From CAYQVO01 sp964421085 (GTDB lineage: Bacteria > Bdellovibrionota_C > UBA2361 > CAYQVO01): a stretch of DNA of 64,000 nucleotides. Under the pieces are notes generated by a model. It was not told where the DNA came from, searched no databases, and worked only from the letters and a program-made list of their open reading frames with translations. Positions 16,831 to 25,671 of this stretch are shown here, piece by piece (position 1 is the first letter of the stretch; each line of letters opens with the position of its first letter). Position numbers and translations under genes: made by a program. The stretch lies in the NCBI GenBank assembly GCA_964421085.1, contig CAYQVO010000016.1, positions 1-64,000 of the forward strand, read 5' to 3'.

Positions 16831-17133
16831 ATGGATGCAATTGAAAAAGTACCTCTTCTTGACGGCCTGAAACTCGCTTCCAGTCCGCTTCTGCGCTTCG
16901 CTCCACAGCCATCCACTACGCTGGATTTCCAGTCCCTGCTTTCTGCTGTCGGATCGGTTGCGGCGAGCGTAATTGGCTCCTCCGCCTCCGGGTTGGGTTC
17001 AGACTATCAGCTCCTGCTTCAGGAGCAGCTCGAAGTTCAGAGGCAGATGTTTCTCATGTCTTTTTATTCGAACATCGAGAAATCGAAGCATGAGACTCAG
17101 ATGGCGGCGGTGAGGAATATCCGGACTGGATAG
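16831..17133 (+). CDS. Small protein in T3SS locus, candidate inner-rod SctI
   Basis: A 100-residue protein starting at ATG 16831 (GGAG 9 nt upstream); an upstream ATG at 16750 lacks support. It has a hydrophobic, small-residue middle (SVAASVIGSSASGLG) and a C-terminal amphipathic helix with LLLQEQLEVQRQMFL, ending in a polar stretch. Size, position just before sctV and the C-terminal helix resemble SctI inner-rod or SctF needle proteins, which lack strong sequence signatures. No signal peptide. It could equally be an unrelated small protein. Confidence 0.45.
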   Translation: MDAIEKVPLLDGLKLASSPLLRFAPQPSTTLDFQSLLSAVGSVAASVIGSSASGLGSDYQLLLQEQLEVQRQMFLMSFYSNIEKSKHETQMAAVRNIRTG

Positions 17134-17198
17134 CCCGGAGAAAGAAACGCGATGGCCCGTTAAGTCCGCACAACAGGCGGGACAGGAGGTAGGTTGAT

Positions 17199-19058
17199 TT
17201 GAAAGAATACATTCTATCCGTTGCAATAGTGGCGGTGGTGGCATGCATCCTGGTGCCGCTGCCGCCATTCATGCTGGATATTCTGCTTGTCATCAACCTC
17301 ATCCTTGCCTTATCCCTTCTTGTGCTTGCCCTCTATATACCTGAGCCCTTGAGACTTTCTTCGCTCCCGTCACTGCTGCTGCTGGCCACTCTCTACAGGC
17401 TTGCGCTCAATATCTGCACAACCCGGCTCATTCTTTCCGGAGGAGACGCGGGTCTTACCGTTTCCGCCTTCGGTACGTTCGTAATAAGGGGCAATGTCGC
17501 TGTCGGGCTGGTGATATTCCTCATCATCACCTTCGTGCAGTTTCTTGTCGTCGCGAAAGGCGCAGAAAGGGTGGCGGAGGTCTCGGCGCGATTCTCGCTC
17601 GATGCCCTTCCAGGAAGACAGATGTCAATTGACGCTGATGTGCGCGGGGGAATCTACGATTTCGAAACAGCGCGGCAGAAGAGACAGGAACTGCAGACCG
17701 AGTCACGTTTTTACGGGGCGCTCGACGGGGCGATGAAATTCATTAAAGGGGATGCCATAGCGGGAATTGTTATTGTCGGAATAAACAGCATTGGCGGCCT
17801 TATCTGCGGACTGCTGATGGAGGGTCTCGACGTCCATTCGGCTGTCATGAAGTATTCAACCCTGACAATAGGAGATGGGCTCGTTTCGCAGATTCCCTCG
17901 CTTTTGAACTCCATCGCTGCAGGTCTTGTCGTAACCCGCGTTTCGCGGGGCGACGAGAATTCTCTTGCGGTGGAGATTCTCTCGCAGCTGGGCCAGTACA
18001 GGCGTGTGCAGATTATTTCCGGAATAGTCGCTGTTCTGACTGCCTTCGCCCCGGGAATGCCTTTCTGGCCGTTTTTGACAATCGGGTTGCTGCTGTGCAC
18101 GGGGAGCGCTCTCGCCCCCCGGTCCAGAGGGAGCGCGGAGACAAAGAGCATTGTGCGGTTCAGACCAAAAGTGCCGCCGCTCCTCAGGCTCGAGCTGGAC
18201 AAAGGCCTGGTTTCCAGGCTCCCGGAGCCATGGGAAATTGAAAGAAGGCTGGAGGATTTCAGGCGGCGTGTTTTCGAGATGCACGGAATGCTTCTGCTGC
18301 CTCCTGAATTCACTCCTTCAAACAGAGATGGAAACGGGTTTTCCATAAGGTGCCGGGTAATCGTCGCGGTCCGAACAGCTGATGTCAGTGAGGATGATGC
18401 GGCCGCCAGAGTGCTGGCGGAACTCGAAAGTTTCACAAGCCGGCATCTCGAAGAGCTGATAGACGATATCAGTACCCGGAGGCTTCTCGACTATTTCGAT
18501 TCTGATTTTCCGGAACTGATCTCGAGCGTCGTCCCGTCGGCAGTCTCGGTGACTCGTCTTACGGAAATCCTGAAGAAACTTGCCGCTGAAGGTGTTCCTT
18601 TCAGAAATTTCGACATGGTTCTCCAGGCGGCTGGTGAATCGGCACAGAAAGCAGGCGGGGACAGAGCCCTGCTGGAAGAAGTCAGAACAGCATTGAAGCG
18701 GATAATCTGTGCCTCAGTTGCCGGTCCTGAAAGCACAACGCTCCCGGCGTACACACTTGACCCGCTTCTCGACATGAGCTTTGTCCGGGCGGAAACAGAG
18801 CGTACTCCCATCGATCTCGACTTCGTGGACATCATTGCGGCAGTGCTGAAAAAACATACGCAAAACCGCCCTCCGGTTCTTGTTGTTTCGAAAAAGAGCC
18901 GCCTTCTGATCAAAGAGTGCCTGAGCCTCCAGGGCTGCAGTGCGAATGTTCTTGCGTTCGAGGAGCTGGTCTCCGATCTCAAACTGGAAGTCATAGAGTG
19001 CATACAACTGAACAACGGAGAGAAAGATAATGAGCTGTTTCGTGCGCTTGCGGCATAA
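17199..19058 (+). CDS. sctV: Type III secretion export gate protein SctV (FlhA family)
   Basis: FHIPEP-family protein (619 aa) with about eight N-terminal membrane helices (to about 300) and a C-terminal cytoplasmic domain that forms the nonameric export gate. The family signature is present as RLALNICTTRLIL with Cys at one variable site, and the conserved cytoplasmic loop reads RFSLDALPGRQMSIDAD. The start is TTG with GGAGGT 8 nt upstream. At 619 residues it is shorter than FlhA (about 690), consistent with the non-flagellar SctJ next door. The other export genes (sctR, S, T, U, N, C) are not in this window. Confidence 0.9.
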   Translation: MKEYILSVAIVAVVACILVPLPPFMLDILLVINLILALSLLVLALYIPEPLRLSSLPSLLLLATLYRLALNICTTRLILSGGDAGLTVSAFGTFVIRGNVAVGLVIFLIITFVQFLVVAKGAERVAEVSARFSLDALPGRQMSIDADVRGGIYDFETARQKRQELQTESRFYGALDGAMKFIKGDAIAGIVIVGINSIGGLICGLLMEGLDVHSAVMKYSTLTIGDGLVSQIPSLLNSIAAGLVVTRVSRGDENSLAVEILSQLGQYRRVQIISGIVAVLTAFAPGMPFWPFLTIGLLLCTGSALAPRSRGSAETKSIVRFRPKVPPLLRLELDKGLVSRLPEPWEIERRLEDFRRRVFEMHGMLLLPPEFTPSNRDGNGFSIRCRVIVAVRTADVSEDDAAARVLAELESFTSRHLEELIDDISTRRLLDYFDSDFPELISSVVPSAVSVTRLTEILKKLAAEGVPFRNFDMVLQAAGESAQKAGGDRALLEEVRTALKRIICASVAGPESTTLPAYTLDPLLDMSFVRAETERTPIDLDFVDIIAAVLKKHTQNRPPVLVVSKKSRLLIKECLSLQGCSANVLAFEELVSDLKLEVIECIQLNNGEKDNELFRALAA

Positions 19059-19614
19059 AAGCCGCATGTTTTGGATTCTGATTTCAGGCGCCGTTTCCAT
19101 TTTGTCTGCGTGCACCGCAAGGACACCAGTTTCCGACCTGGACCGCGTTCATGCGGAAAAACTGGTCGACCGGGGAGCTCTGTATCTGAAGATTTACGAC
19201 TATCCGAGAGCGACCGCGAGTTTTGCGCTGTCACTGGAAACAGCGCCGAATGCTGCCGCTCTGGACGGTCTTGGATGCGTCGCGATGCTTGAGGGGGATC
19301 TCAGTGAGGCGGAGAAATATTTTGAACGAGCCATTGAACTGGACCCGTCATACACCAGCAGTCTCGGGAATCTCGGACTCCTTTACGAGCTGCGGGGAAA
19401 AAGGGGCCAGGCGAGGAAGTATTATGAGCAGGCACTGCGGACATCGCCCCGGGACCCGAGGGTCCTGCAGAATTACGGGGCATTAACCTTTGACGCGGGG
19501 GGCGGCGAAGAGACGAGCCGGGGGCTTATCCTTCAATCTGAAGCGCTGAGAACCCATCCCTTGATAAACCACAATCGTACTGCATATGCTGATGAAGATA
19601 AGAGGAAGCAATGA
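19030..19614 (+). CDS. TPR-repeat lipoprotein
   Basis: A 194-residue protein with a signal peptide and lipobox LSAC (lipid Cys at 28), followed by about four tetratricopeptide repeats (for example ALDGLGCVAMLEGDLSEAEKYF and SLGNLGLLYELRGKRGQARKYY). It overlaps the sctV end by 29 nt in another frame, so it is in the same operon. Lipidated TPR proteins act as pilotins or assembly factors for secretins (PilF, TadD-like); a similar role for the T3SS secretin is a guess from context. Confidence 0.75.
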   Translation: MSCFVRLRHKSRMFWILISGAVSILSACTARTPVSDLDRVHAEKLVDRGALYLKIYDYPRATASFALSLETAPNAAALDGLGCVAMLEGDLSEAEKYFERAIELDPSYTSSLGNLGLLYELRGKRGQARKYYEQALRTSPRDPRVLQNYGALTFDAGGGEETSRGLILQSEALRTHPLINHNRTAYADEDKRKQ

Positions 19615-19913
19615 TATCGCCAAAAAGGAAATCAAAAACTGACGCCGGACGGAAGACATCGAAGAATCGTGCACGGGTATCTGCGCCTTCGGTGTCTTCT
19701 ACGCTCGCCTTCTGGAAAAAGGAGGTGGAGTCTCTCAAGGAAGGCCGGTATCAGTCTTTGGACGAGGCAGTTGATGCTCTCATTTCAAAAGCCGGGCTGC
19801 GACTCGGGTCTCCGGTATCGGATCAGGAGGCAGCGTTTCTGAAACAGATTATTGTTCTCGATCCGGAGATTACCGGCCGGATTTCAGAGCTCTTGAAGAT
19901 CACGAAGGCCTGA
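19611..19913 (+). CDS. Hypothetical protein in T3SS-adjacent operon
   Basis: A 100-residue protein, not recognised. It has a very basic, serine-rich first 27 residues (likely disordered) and then a helical region (FWKKEVESLKEGRYQSLDEAVDALISKAG). It overlaps the TPR lipoprotein stop by 4 nt (ATGA), so the two are translationally coupled. No membrane segment or signal peptide. Confidence 0.7.
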   Translation: MISPKRKSKTDAGRKTSKNRARVSAPSVSSTLAFWKKEVESLKEGRYQSLDEAVDALISKAGLRLGSPVSDQEAAFLKQIIVLDPEITGRISELLKITKA

Positions 19914-19948
19914 GCGGCTTCGAATGACAGAAGAGAGGGAGGGAAGTA

Positions 19949-21016
19949 ATGAAGGTTGCGTTTATCGGATTCAATCAGTCAGGGAAGAGCACTGTCATTT
20001 CGGCAGTGAGCGGAAAAAAAGAACCGGCAGGTCCCACCACATCTTCGAGCGAAGCTGTTGTTCCTGTGCCTGACGGGAGGCTGGACTGGCTGACCGGCCT
20101 TTATAAGCCGAAAAAGACGGTTCATGCCACAGTCGACTGCCTGGATCTCCCGGGCATCAGTTTTGTCGACCCGCCTCACCGCGCCATGGCGCGCAGAATT
20201 ATCGGTGAAGCGCGGCTGACAGACATGTTTGTGTTCGTAGCAAGAGCATTTCAGGCCCCGGAAGTACCTGCTTACCGCGGGTCCGTCGATCCTGTAAGAG
20301 ATTTCAAAGAACTGCAGGCCGAATTTCTGCTCTCGGATCTGGAACTGGTCGAAACCAGGATGGAGCGGCTTGAAAAGCAGCTTCGAATCGGGGGAAAAAC
20401 GAAAGAGCAGGATCAGGCCGAATTTGCAGTCCACGAGAAGCTGAAAGCTGCTCTCGAAGAGGAAAAACCGACCCGGAGTGTCGAGCTCGAAGCGCGCGAG
20501 GAGGAGCTCATACGTTCTCTCGGTTTCCTGACGATGAAACCGTACCTTCTGCTGGTTAATGTGGATGAGGACCATCTGCATGACGAGCGGAAGTTCCGTG
20601 AAGCAGCGGGAAATGTCTCCCTGGTTGCGCTTTCCGCAAAGATTGAATTCGAGCTTTCACAGCTTGACGGAGAAAGCCGGGCGGAGTTCATGAAAGATCT
20701 CGGTCTCGAGCAGAGCGCTTCTTCGCGGTTTGTCAACGCATGCTACGACGCGCTCGGGCTCATCAGCTTTCTTACAGTCGGGCCTGACGAGGTCCGCGCA
20801 TGGCCGATCCGGCGGGGTTCGACTGCGCTTGATGCCGCTGGAAAGATTCACAGTGATATACGCCGCGGCTTTATCCGCGCTGTAACGATGGCGTATGAGG
20901 ATATAAGAACGCTTGGAGACGAGAAAGCGGTGAAAGAGGCGGGAAAACTGCGGCAGGAAGGAAAGACCTACATTATGCAGGACGGGGACCTCGTTGATTT
21001 CAAGTTCAACGTATAG
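19949..21016 (+). CDS. Divergent YchF/Obg-family nucleotide-binding protein with TGS domain
   Basis: A 355-residue P-loop protein of the YchF family. G1 is GFNQSGKST (7-15), G3 is DLPG, and the G4 position reads NVDED, the NxxE form by which YchF proteins accept ATP as well as GTP. A coiled insertion follows G3. The C terminus is a TGS domain (TVGPDEVRAWPIRRGSTALDAAGKIH to the closing YIMQDGDLVDFKFNV). Both the P-loop region and the insertion differ from housekeeping YchF, so it may be a paralogue. GGAGG precedes the ATG; it follows the 100-residue gene by 35 nt. Confidence 0.75.
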   Translation: MKVAFIGFNQSGKSTVISAVSGKKEPAGPTTSSSEAVVPVPDGRLDWLTGLYKPKKTVHATVDCLDLPGISFVDPPHRAMARRIIGEARLTDMFVFVARAFQAPEVPAYRGSVDPVRDFKELQAEFLLSDLELVETRMERLEKQLRIGGKTKEQDQAEFAVHEKLKAALEEEKPTRSVELEAREEELIRSLGFLTMKPYLLLVNVDEDHLHDERKFREAAGNVSLVALSAKIEFELSQLDGESRAEFMKDLGLEQSASSRFVNACYDALGLISFLTVGPDEVRAWPIRRGSTALDAAGKIHSDIRRGFIRAVTMAYEDIRTLGDEKAVKEAGKLRQEGKTYIMQDGDLVDFKFNV

Positions 21017-21092
21017 AACGATTCGTGAAAAAAATGTCCGGCCCAACCTCGCCAGGGCTTCGTGGGGTCTCCGCTCCAAGGGAGGAATTCGC

Positions 21093-24000
21093 CTACGAAC
21101 ACCCGCTCGTTGAACCGCAGGTGTTGCACTTAAGGCATGTCCCGTTCCGCACAAGTGTGAAGTTTCCGCATTCACCGCACGCATCACCTTCATATCCCTT
21201 CATCCGGGCTTCCCGGATTTGAGCGGCACGATTTGTGTCGGGTGAAACAGTGACCTGAGTCTGGCCGTTTCCCATAACCACAATCGTCTCCTCTGCCGGA
21301 TCTGCGGGTGCTTTCGCCGGCATCATAGCCTTGCGGAGTTTCTTTCTCAGGAAACCATTGCTCACATACGGATCGTCAGCCGCGCGGCCCTTGATAGCTG
21401 CGGTAGGGCTCAGATCTTCGTGGCTTATGTGGGCGAAGTCGTTCCGTCCGAGGTACGAAATCGCAAGCTCCCGGAAGATATAGTCCGTCACCGAAGTCGC
21501 CATCTTAATCATCTCGTTGCCCTGGACGATTCCGGACGGCTCGAATCTCGTGAAAGTGAACGCGTCGACGAACTCATCGAGAGGCACGCCGTATTGAAGG
21601 CCAATCGACACTGCTATCGCGAAATTATTCATCATGCTTCTGAAAGCGGCGCCTTCTTTGTGCATATCTATGAATATTTCACCGAGCGCACCGTCTTCGT
21701 ACTCGCCGGTCCTCAGGTACACCTTGTGGCCTCCAATAATCGCCTTCTGAGTGTAGCCTTTCCTCCTTGCGGGGAGTTTCCGTCTTCCTTCCGAGACGTA
21801 TTTGGTAATCACTCTTTCAGCAATCACAGCCGGATCCGCTGGTGATTCCTCTTCGGTACTCTCATCGACCGCCTCTACCAGGGAAGCAGCAAGAGGCTGG
21901 GAGAGTTTCGAGCCATCGCGATAAATCGCGTTCGCCTTCAATCCCAGTTTCCAGGAAAGCATATACGCATCCTGGACGTCTTTTACCGTTGCCGAGGTCG
22001 GCATATTGATGGTCTTCGATATCGCGCCCGTGACAAAGGGCTGCGTGGCAGCCATCATGTGAATATGGCTTTCCGCGGAAAGATAACGTTTCCCGCGCCG
22101 GCCGCACGGATTTGCGCAGTCGAAGATTGCAAGGTGCTCTTCTTTTATATGAGGAGCGCCTTCCAGCATCATCGTGCCGCAGCAGAACTCGTTTGCCGCA
22201 TCAATTTCGGCTTTGCTGAAACCGAGCGCGCTCAGCATGTCGAACGAGGGCGAATGGAGCTGTTCTTCGTTGAACCCCAGAACTCTCTGGCAGAACTCCT
22301 CGCCAAGCGTCCACGTGTTGAACGTAAACTTGATGTCGAAGGCCTTCATAAGAGCAAGCTCGAGATTTGAAAGAGCTTCCTCAGTGAATCCCTTCTGTCT
22401 GAGGGTGTGATGATTGATGCCGGGAGCATTCAGTAAAGTTCCGTGGCCCACTGCGTAGCAGGCAATGTCGCGAATCTCGTCTTTCGAATATCCGAGTGTC
22501 TCCAGCGCAATCGGAACCTGCTGATTTATGATCTTGAAATACCCGCCGCCGGCGAGTTTCTTGAATTTAACCAGCGCGAAATCAGGTTCAATGCCCGTTG
22601 TGTCGCAGTCCATCAGAAGCCCGATAGTCCCTGTAGGAGCGATGCAGGTTGTCTGTGCGTTCCTGTATCCATGCTGCTCACCCAGCCTGAGCGCATCGTC
22701 CCATGCGCGTTTCGCGGCCTCGGCAAGGCCCTCAGGACAGTTCTCGAAATCCAGCGGAACGGGCTTGACGGAGAGAGATTCATAGCCTTCCTTATCTCCG
22801 TGGGCGGCACGGCGGTGATTCCTTATCACGCGGAGCATTGATTCACGGTTTCTGGCGAATTCCCTGAATGCTCCCAGTTCGCCCGCCAGCTCAGCTGATG
22901 TCCGGTAACAAATGCCCGTCATAAGAGCCGACAAGGCGCCGATAAGCGTGCGCCCTTTTCTGCTGTCGTAGGGCATGCCGAGAGCCATGAGAAGGCCGCC
23001 GGCATTCGCAAATCCAAGTCCTGTAGTGCGGAACTCGTAAGAAAGCCTGGCAATTGCAGCCGAAGGGAACTGTGCCATGTAAACCGCAATCTCGAGTGCG
23101 ATAGTCCAGAGGCGGCATGAGTGCTCGAAATCTTCAATGGCAAAGGAACCGTCCTGGTTCCGGTAGCGGAGGAAGTTCACTGATGCCAGGTTGCACGCGG
23201 TATCGTCGAGGAACATGTACTCCGAACACGGGTTCGATGCGCGGATGCGACCCGACTCAGGGCAGGTGTGCCACTCGTTCACGGTGGTATCGAACTGCAT
23301 GCCGGGATCGGCACATGCCCATGCTGAGTAACCGATCTGCTCCCACAGGTCGCGCGCTCTCACCGTCCGGATAACTTCACCGGTTGTTCTCGAAATGAGG
23401 GCCCAGTCCGCATCTTTCTCAACAGCCTCGAGGAAGGTGTTCGTGACTCTTACAGAGTTGTTCGAATTCTGACCGGAGACGGTCATATAAGCCTGTGAAT
23501 CCCAGTCTGTGTCGTAAGTGGCTATTTCGAGTTCTTTGTATCCCTGTCGAGCGAAGTCAATCGCGCGCTTTATATAATTTTCGGGAATCATCGACTTGCG
23601 CGCGGCGACAATCTCTTTCCTCAGAGCGGAATTAATCGCCGGATCGAAAGACGCATCCTTATCGCCGTCACCGCAAGCCTGCAGTATGGCGTTCAGGTGC
23701 TTCTTGAGCAGCTTCGATCCTGCGACAAGACAAGCGACCTTCTGTTCTTCGATCACTTTCCAGTTTATGAATGTCTCAATATCGGGGTGATCTATATCGA
23801 CAATCACCATTTTTGCGGCGCGCCGGGTGGTGCCTCCCGACTTGATTGATCCCGCAGCACGGTCGCCGATCTTGAGGAAACTCATAAGGCCTGACGAACT
23901 TCCGCCGCCCGAGAGCGGCTCACCTTCGCCGCGGATATTGGAATAGTTCGTGCCTGTTCCTGAACCATATTTAAAAAGCCGCGCCTCGCGGGTCCAGAGG

Positions 24001-24647
24001 TCCATGATGCCGCCTTCGTTGACGAGATCGTCTCTTATGCTCTGAATAAAGCACGCATGAGGCTGCGGGCGTTCATAAGCAGACTGCGATTTGCTGACGT
24101 CTTCAGTTTCGGGATCCACATAATAATGACCCTGGGATGGACCTGCTATTCCATACGCCCAGTGAAGGCCCGTATTGAACCACTGAGGAGAATTCGGGGC
24201 TCCCATCTGCGTGCAGAGCATGTAGCAGAGCTCATCGTAAAACGCCGACGCATCATCTTCGGAATCGAAGTACCTGCCTTTCCATCCCCAGTATGTCCAG
24301 GTGCCGGCGAGCCGGTGAAAGACCTGCTTTGCAGATCGTTCGCTCTGATAACGATCCGTTTCCGGAAGCTGCGCGAGCGCCTGTTCATCCGCCTCGCTTT
24401 TCCAGAGCCACCACGGAACACTGGGCTCTTCAACTTTCTTCAGACGCGAAGCAACGCCGGCTTTTCGAAAATATTTCTGCGCAAGGATATCCGACGCTAC
24501 CTGAGACCAGTTCTCCGGGACTTCGACGCTCTCCAGCTTGAACACGAGAGATCCGTCCGGATTCTTCATTTCGATATTTACGAACTTGAAGGAAATTCCC
24601 TCATAAGGGGATTTGCCTCTTTCGGTAAAGCGCCTGGTTATCTTCAT
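21093..24647 (-). CDS. nrdJ: Adenosylcobalamin-dependent (class II) ribonucleotide reductase
   Basis: A 1184-residue class II reductase that makes deoxyribonucleotides with adenosylcobalamin as radical source, independent of oxygen. The active-site segment NPCSE (472-476), followed by LDDTACNLASVNF, and PTGTIGLLMDCDTTGIEPDF are clear. The C terminus ends in a four-cysteine zinc-ribbon-like stretch (CGECGNF...CLKCNTCG), typical of the large NrdJ form, which also carries the redox cysteines. Two NrdR boxes lie upstream (24786-24833). I saw no cobalamin riboswitch. It converges with the YchF-like gene. Confidence 0.95.
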   Translation of the reverse strand: MKITRRFTERGKSPYEGISFKFVNIEMKNPDGSLVFKLESVEVPENWSQVASDILAQKYFRKAGVASRLKKVEEPSVPWWLWKSEADEQALAQLPETDRYQSERSAKQVFHRLAGTWTYWGWKGRYFDSEDDASAFYDELCYMLCTQMGAPNSPQWFNTGLHWAYGIAGPSQGHYYVDPETEDVSKSQSAYERPQPHACFIQSIRDDLVNEGGIMDLWTREARLFKYGSGTGTNYSNIRGEGEPLSGGGSSSGLMSFLKIGDRAAGSIKSGGTTRRAAKMVIVDIDHPDIETFINWKVIEEQKVACLVAGSKLLKKHLNAILQACGDGDKDASFDPAINSALRKEIVAARKSMIPENYIKRAIDFARQGYKELEIATYDTDWDSQAYMTVSGQNSNNSVRVTNTFLEAVEKDADWALISRTTGEVIRTVRARDLWEQIGYSAWACADPGMQFDTTVNEWHTCPESGRIRASNPCSEYMFLDDTACNLASVNFLRYRNQDGSFAIEDFEHSCRLWTIALEIAVYMAQFPSAAIARLSYEFRTTGLGFANAGGLLMALGMPYDSRKGRTLIGALSALMTGICYRTSAELAGELGAFREFARNRESMLRVIRNHRRAAHGDKEGYESLSVKPVPLDFENCPEGLAEAAKRAWDDALRLGEQHGYRNAQTTCIAPTGTIGLLMDCDTTGIEPDFALVKFKKLAGGGYFKIINQQVPIALETLGYSKDEIRDIACYAVGHGTLLNAPGINHHTLRQKGFTEEALSNLELALMKAFDIKFTFNTWTLGEEFCQRVLGFNEEQLHSPSFDMLSALGFSKAEIDAANEFCCGTMMLEGAPHIKEEHLAIFDCANPCGRRGKRYLSAESHIHMMAATQPFVTGAISKTINMPTSATVKDVQDAYMLSWKLGLKANAIYRDGSKLSQPLAASLVEAVDESTEEESPADPAVIAERVITKYVSEGRRKLPARRKGYTQKAIIGGHKVYLRTGEYEDGALGEIFIDMHKEGAAFRSMMNNFAIAVSIGLQYGVPLDEFVDAFTFTRFEPSGIVQGNEMIKMATSVTDYIFRELAISYLGRNDFAHISHEDLSPTAAIKGRAADDPYVSNGFLRKKLRKAMMPAKAPADPAEETIVVMGNGQTQVTVSPDTNRAAQIREARMKGYEGDACGECGNFTLVRNGTCLKCNTCGSTSGCS

Positions 24648-24785
24648 GCGAGTATCCTTTCTACATCAAATAAGTCACAGACCTTAACGACACGACAGAC
24701 AGCAGAATAAGAAGGCAGGACAGAAACAGCGATCCCGCTGGATTTTTTATTTCCCCCCTTCAATATTGTACTCCAACTTCACGCA

Positions 24786-24801
24786 CCACAAAATGTAGTG
24801 T
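24786..24801. promoter_or_regulatory. NrdR box 1 upstream of nrdJ
   Basis: The 16-bp CCACAAAATGTAGTGT matches 12 of 16 positions of the palindromic NrdR-box pattern (ACACTATATATAGTGT as I recall it). It is one of a pair, exactly 16 bp from the second box, the spacing usual for NrdR operators. Confidence 0.75.
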
Positions 24802-24817
24802 CTGAGCACACCCCGAT

Positions 24818-24833
24818 CTACTACATATTGTGG
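24818..24833. promoter_or_regulatory. NrdR box 2 upstream of nrdJ
   Basis: The 16-bp CTACTACATATTGTGG matches 11 of 16 positions of the same pattern. Start-to-start distance to box 1 is 32 bp (three helical turns), so two NrdR oligomers would bind one face of the DNA and repress nrdJ when dATP/ATP signals are high. Confidence 0.7.
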
Positions 24834-24935
24834 TCGATGCCAATACATGAACATGGAGTTTAAAAGTTCTTAAAGCTGGCCTACTTATATCCGACCGACT
24901 GAAGGACCTGCTATAAAAAGGCAGGAGAAAAATAA

Positions 24936-25625
24936 ATGAAAACACTTCTCATCATCGACGACGACCCGGAAATCCGAAGCCTGTTGATCTCTTCGGTGGA
25001 AACCATGGGCTTTACGACGTTTGCCGCCGCAGATGGAGAAGAAGGTCTCCGCATTCTCGAAAACGTTCATGTTGACCTGATTATTCTCGACTGGATGCTT
25101 CCGGGCCGCGAAGGACCGGAGATTCTTCCAGACATACGGAAAAGAACCGGCGGAGATCTGATACCTGTGATCATGCTTACCGCGCGTGAAAAACTCCAGG
25201 ACAAGCTGAATGCGTTCGAAGGCGGCGCCGACGACTATATAACGAAGCCTTTTCAGTTTCAGGAGCTTCAGGCACGGATAAAAGCCCTGCTCCGCATCCG
25301 GGAGTTGAGCGTCAATCTTCGCTGGAAAAATGAGGAATTAGTGCGGATGCAGGCGGAGCTTATAGAGAAGGAACGGCGGCTTCTTCTGCTTGAATTTGCC
25401 GGAACCGCAGCTCACAAACTTGGCCAGCCTCTATCGGCGATTCTCCTTAACTGCCATCTTCTTGCCACGCTGGAGAAGGATGACATCCGGTACAAAAGAG
25501 CTCTCGCAGCGATTGAAAATGATTCGAAGAAAATGGCGGAGATGCTCGAGCAGTTAAAAGCGGCACAGGCGACAAAGACGCAGGATTATTACGAAGGAAT
25601 GAAGATCCTGGAGACGGAGGACTGA
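24936..25625 (+). CDS. Response regulator with C-terminal histidine-kinase-like helical domain
   Basis: A 229-residue protein. Residues 1-122 are a CheY-like receiver: acidic pocket D8-D9, phospho-acceptor D52 and K104 in TKPF. After a coiled linker (125-150), residues 152-210 look like a DHp/HisKA dimerisation domain with an H-box FAGTAAHKLGQPL (H160), but no ATP-binding kinase domain follows. It may be a phosphotransfer or dimerisation module fed by another kinase. It is divergent from nrdJ; the NrdR boxes lie more than 100 bp upstream of its start. Confidence 0.85.
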   Translation: MKTLLIIDDDPEIRSLLISSVETMGFTTFAAADGEEGLRILENVHVDLIILDWMLPGREGPEILPDIRKRTGGDLIPVIMLTAREKLQDKLNAFEGGADDYITKPFQFQELQARIKALLRIRELSVNLRWKNEELVRMQAELIEKERRLLLLEFAGTAAHKLGQPLSAILLNCHLLATLEKDDIRYKRALAAIENDSKKMAEMLEQLKAAQATKTQDYYEGMKILETED

Positions 25626-25647
25626 ATACAACCATGAGTAAAAAAAA

Positions 25648-25671
25648 GGCGCTCCGCAGTTGCAGAGCGCC
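25648..25671 (-). terminator. Strong intrinsic terminator (minus strand)
   Basis: A 7-bp GC-rich inverted repeat (GGCGCTC / GAGCGCC, 10-nt loop) is followed on the minus strand by a run of eight T (complement of 25640-25647). It sits about 165 nt past the ECF sigma factor stop, and just after the response-regulator gene in the convergent direction. Confidence 0.8.

Noticed and set aside
13737..19058. Reading the T3SS genes as flagellar
   Set aside because: SctJ is a 258-residue lipoprotein rather than FliF, SctV is shorter than FlhA, and no rod, hook, motor or filament gene is present.
24648..24935. Cobalamin riboswitch before the B12-dependent reductase
   Set aside because: I found no B12-box-like conserved core in the 288-bp gap; the NrdR boxes explain it better.
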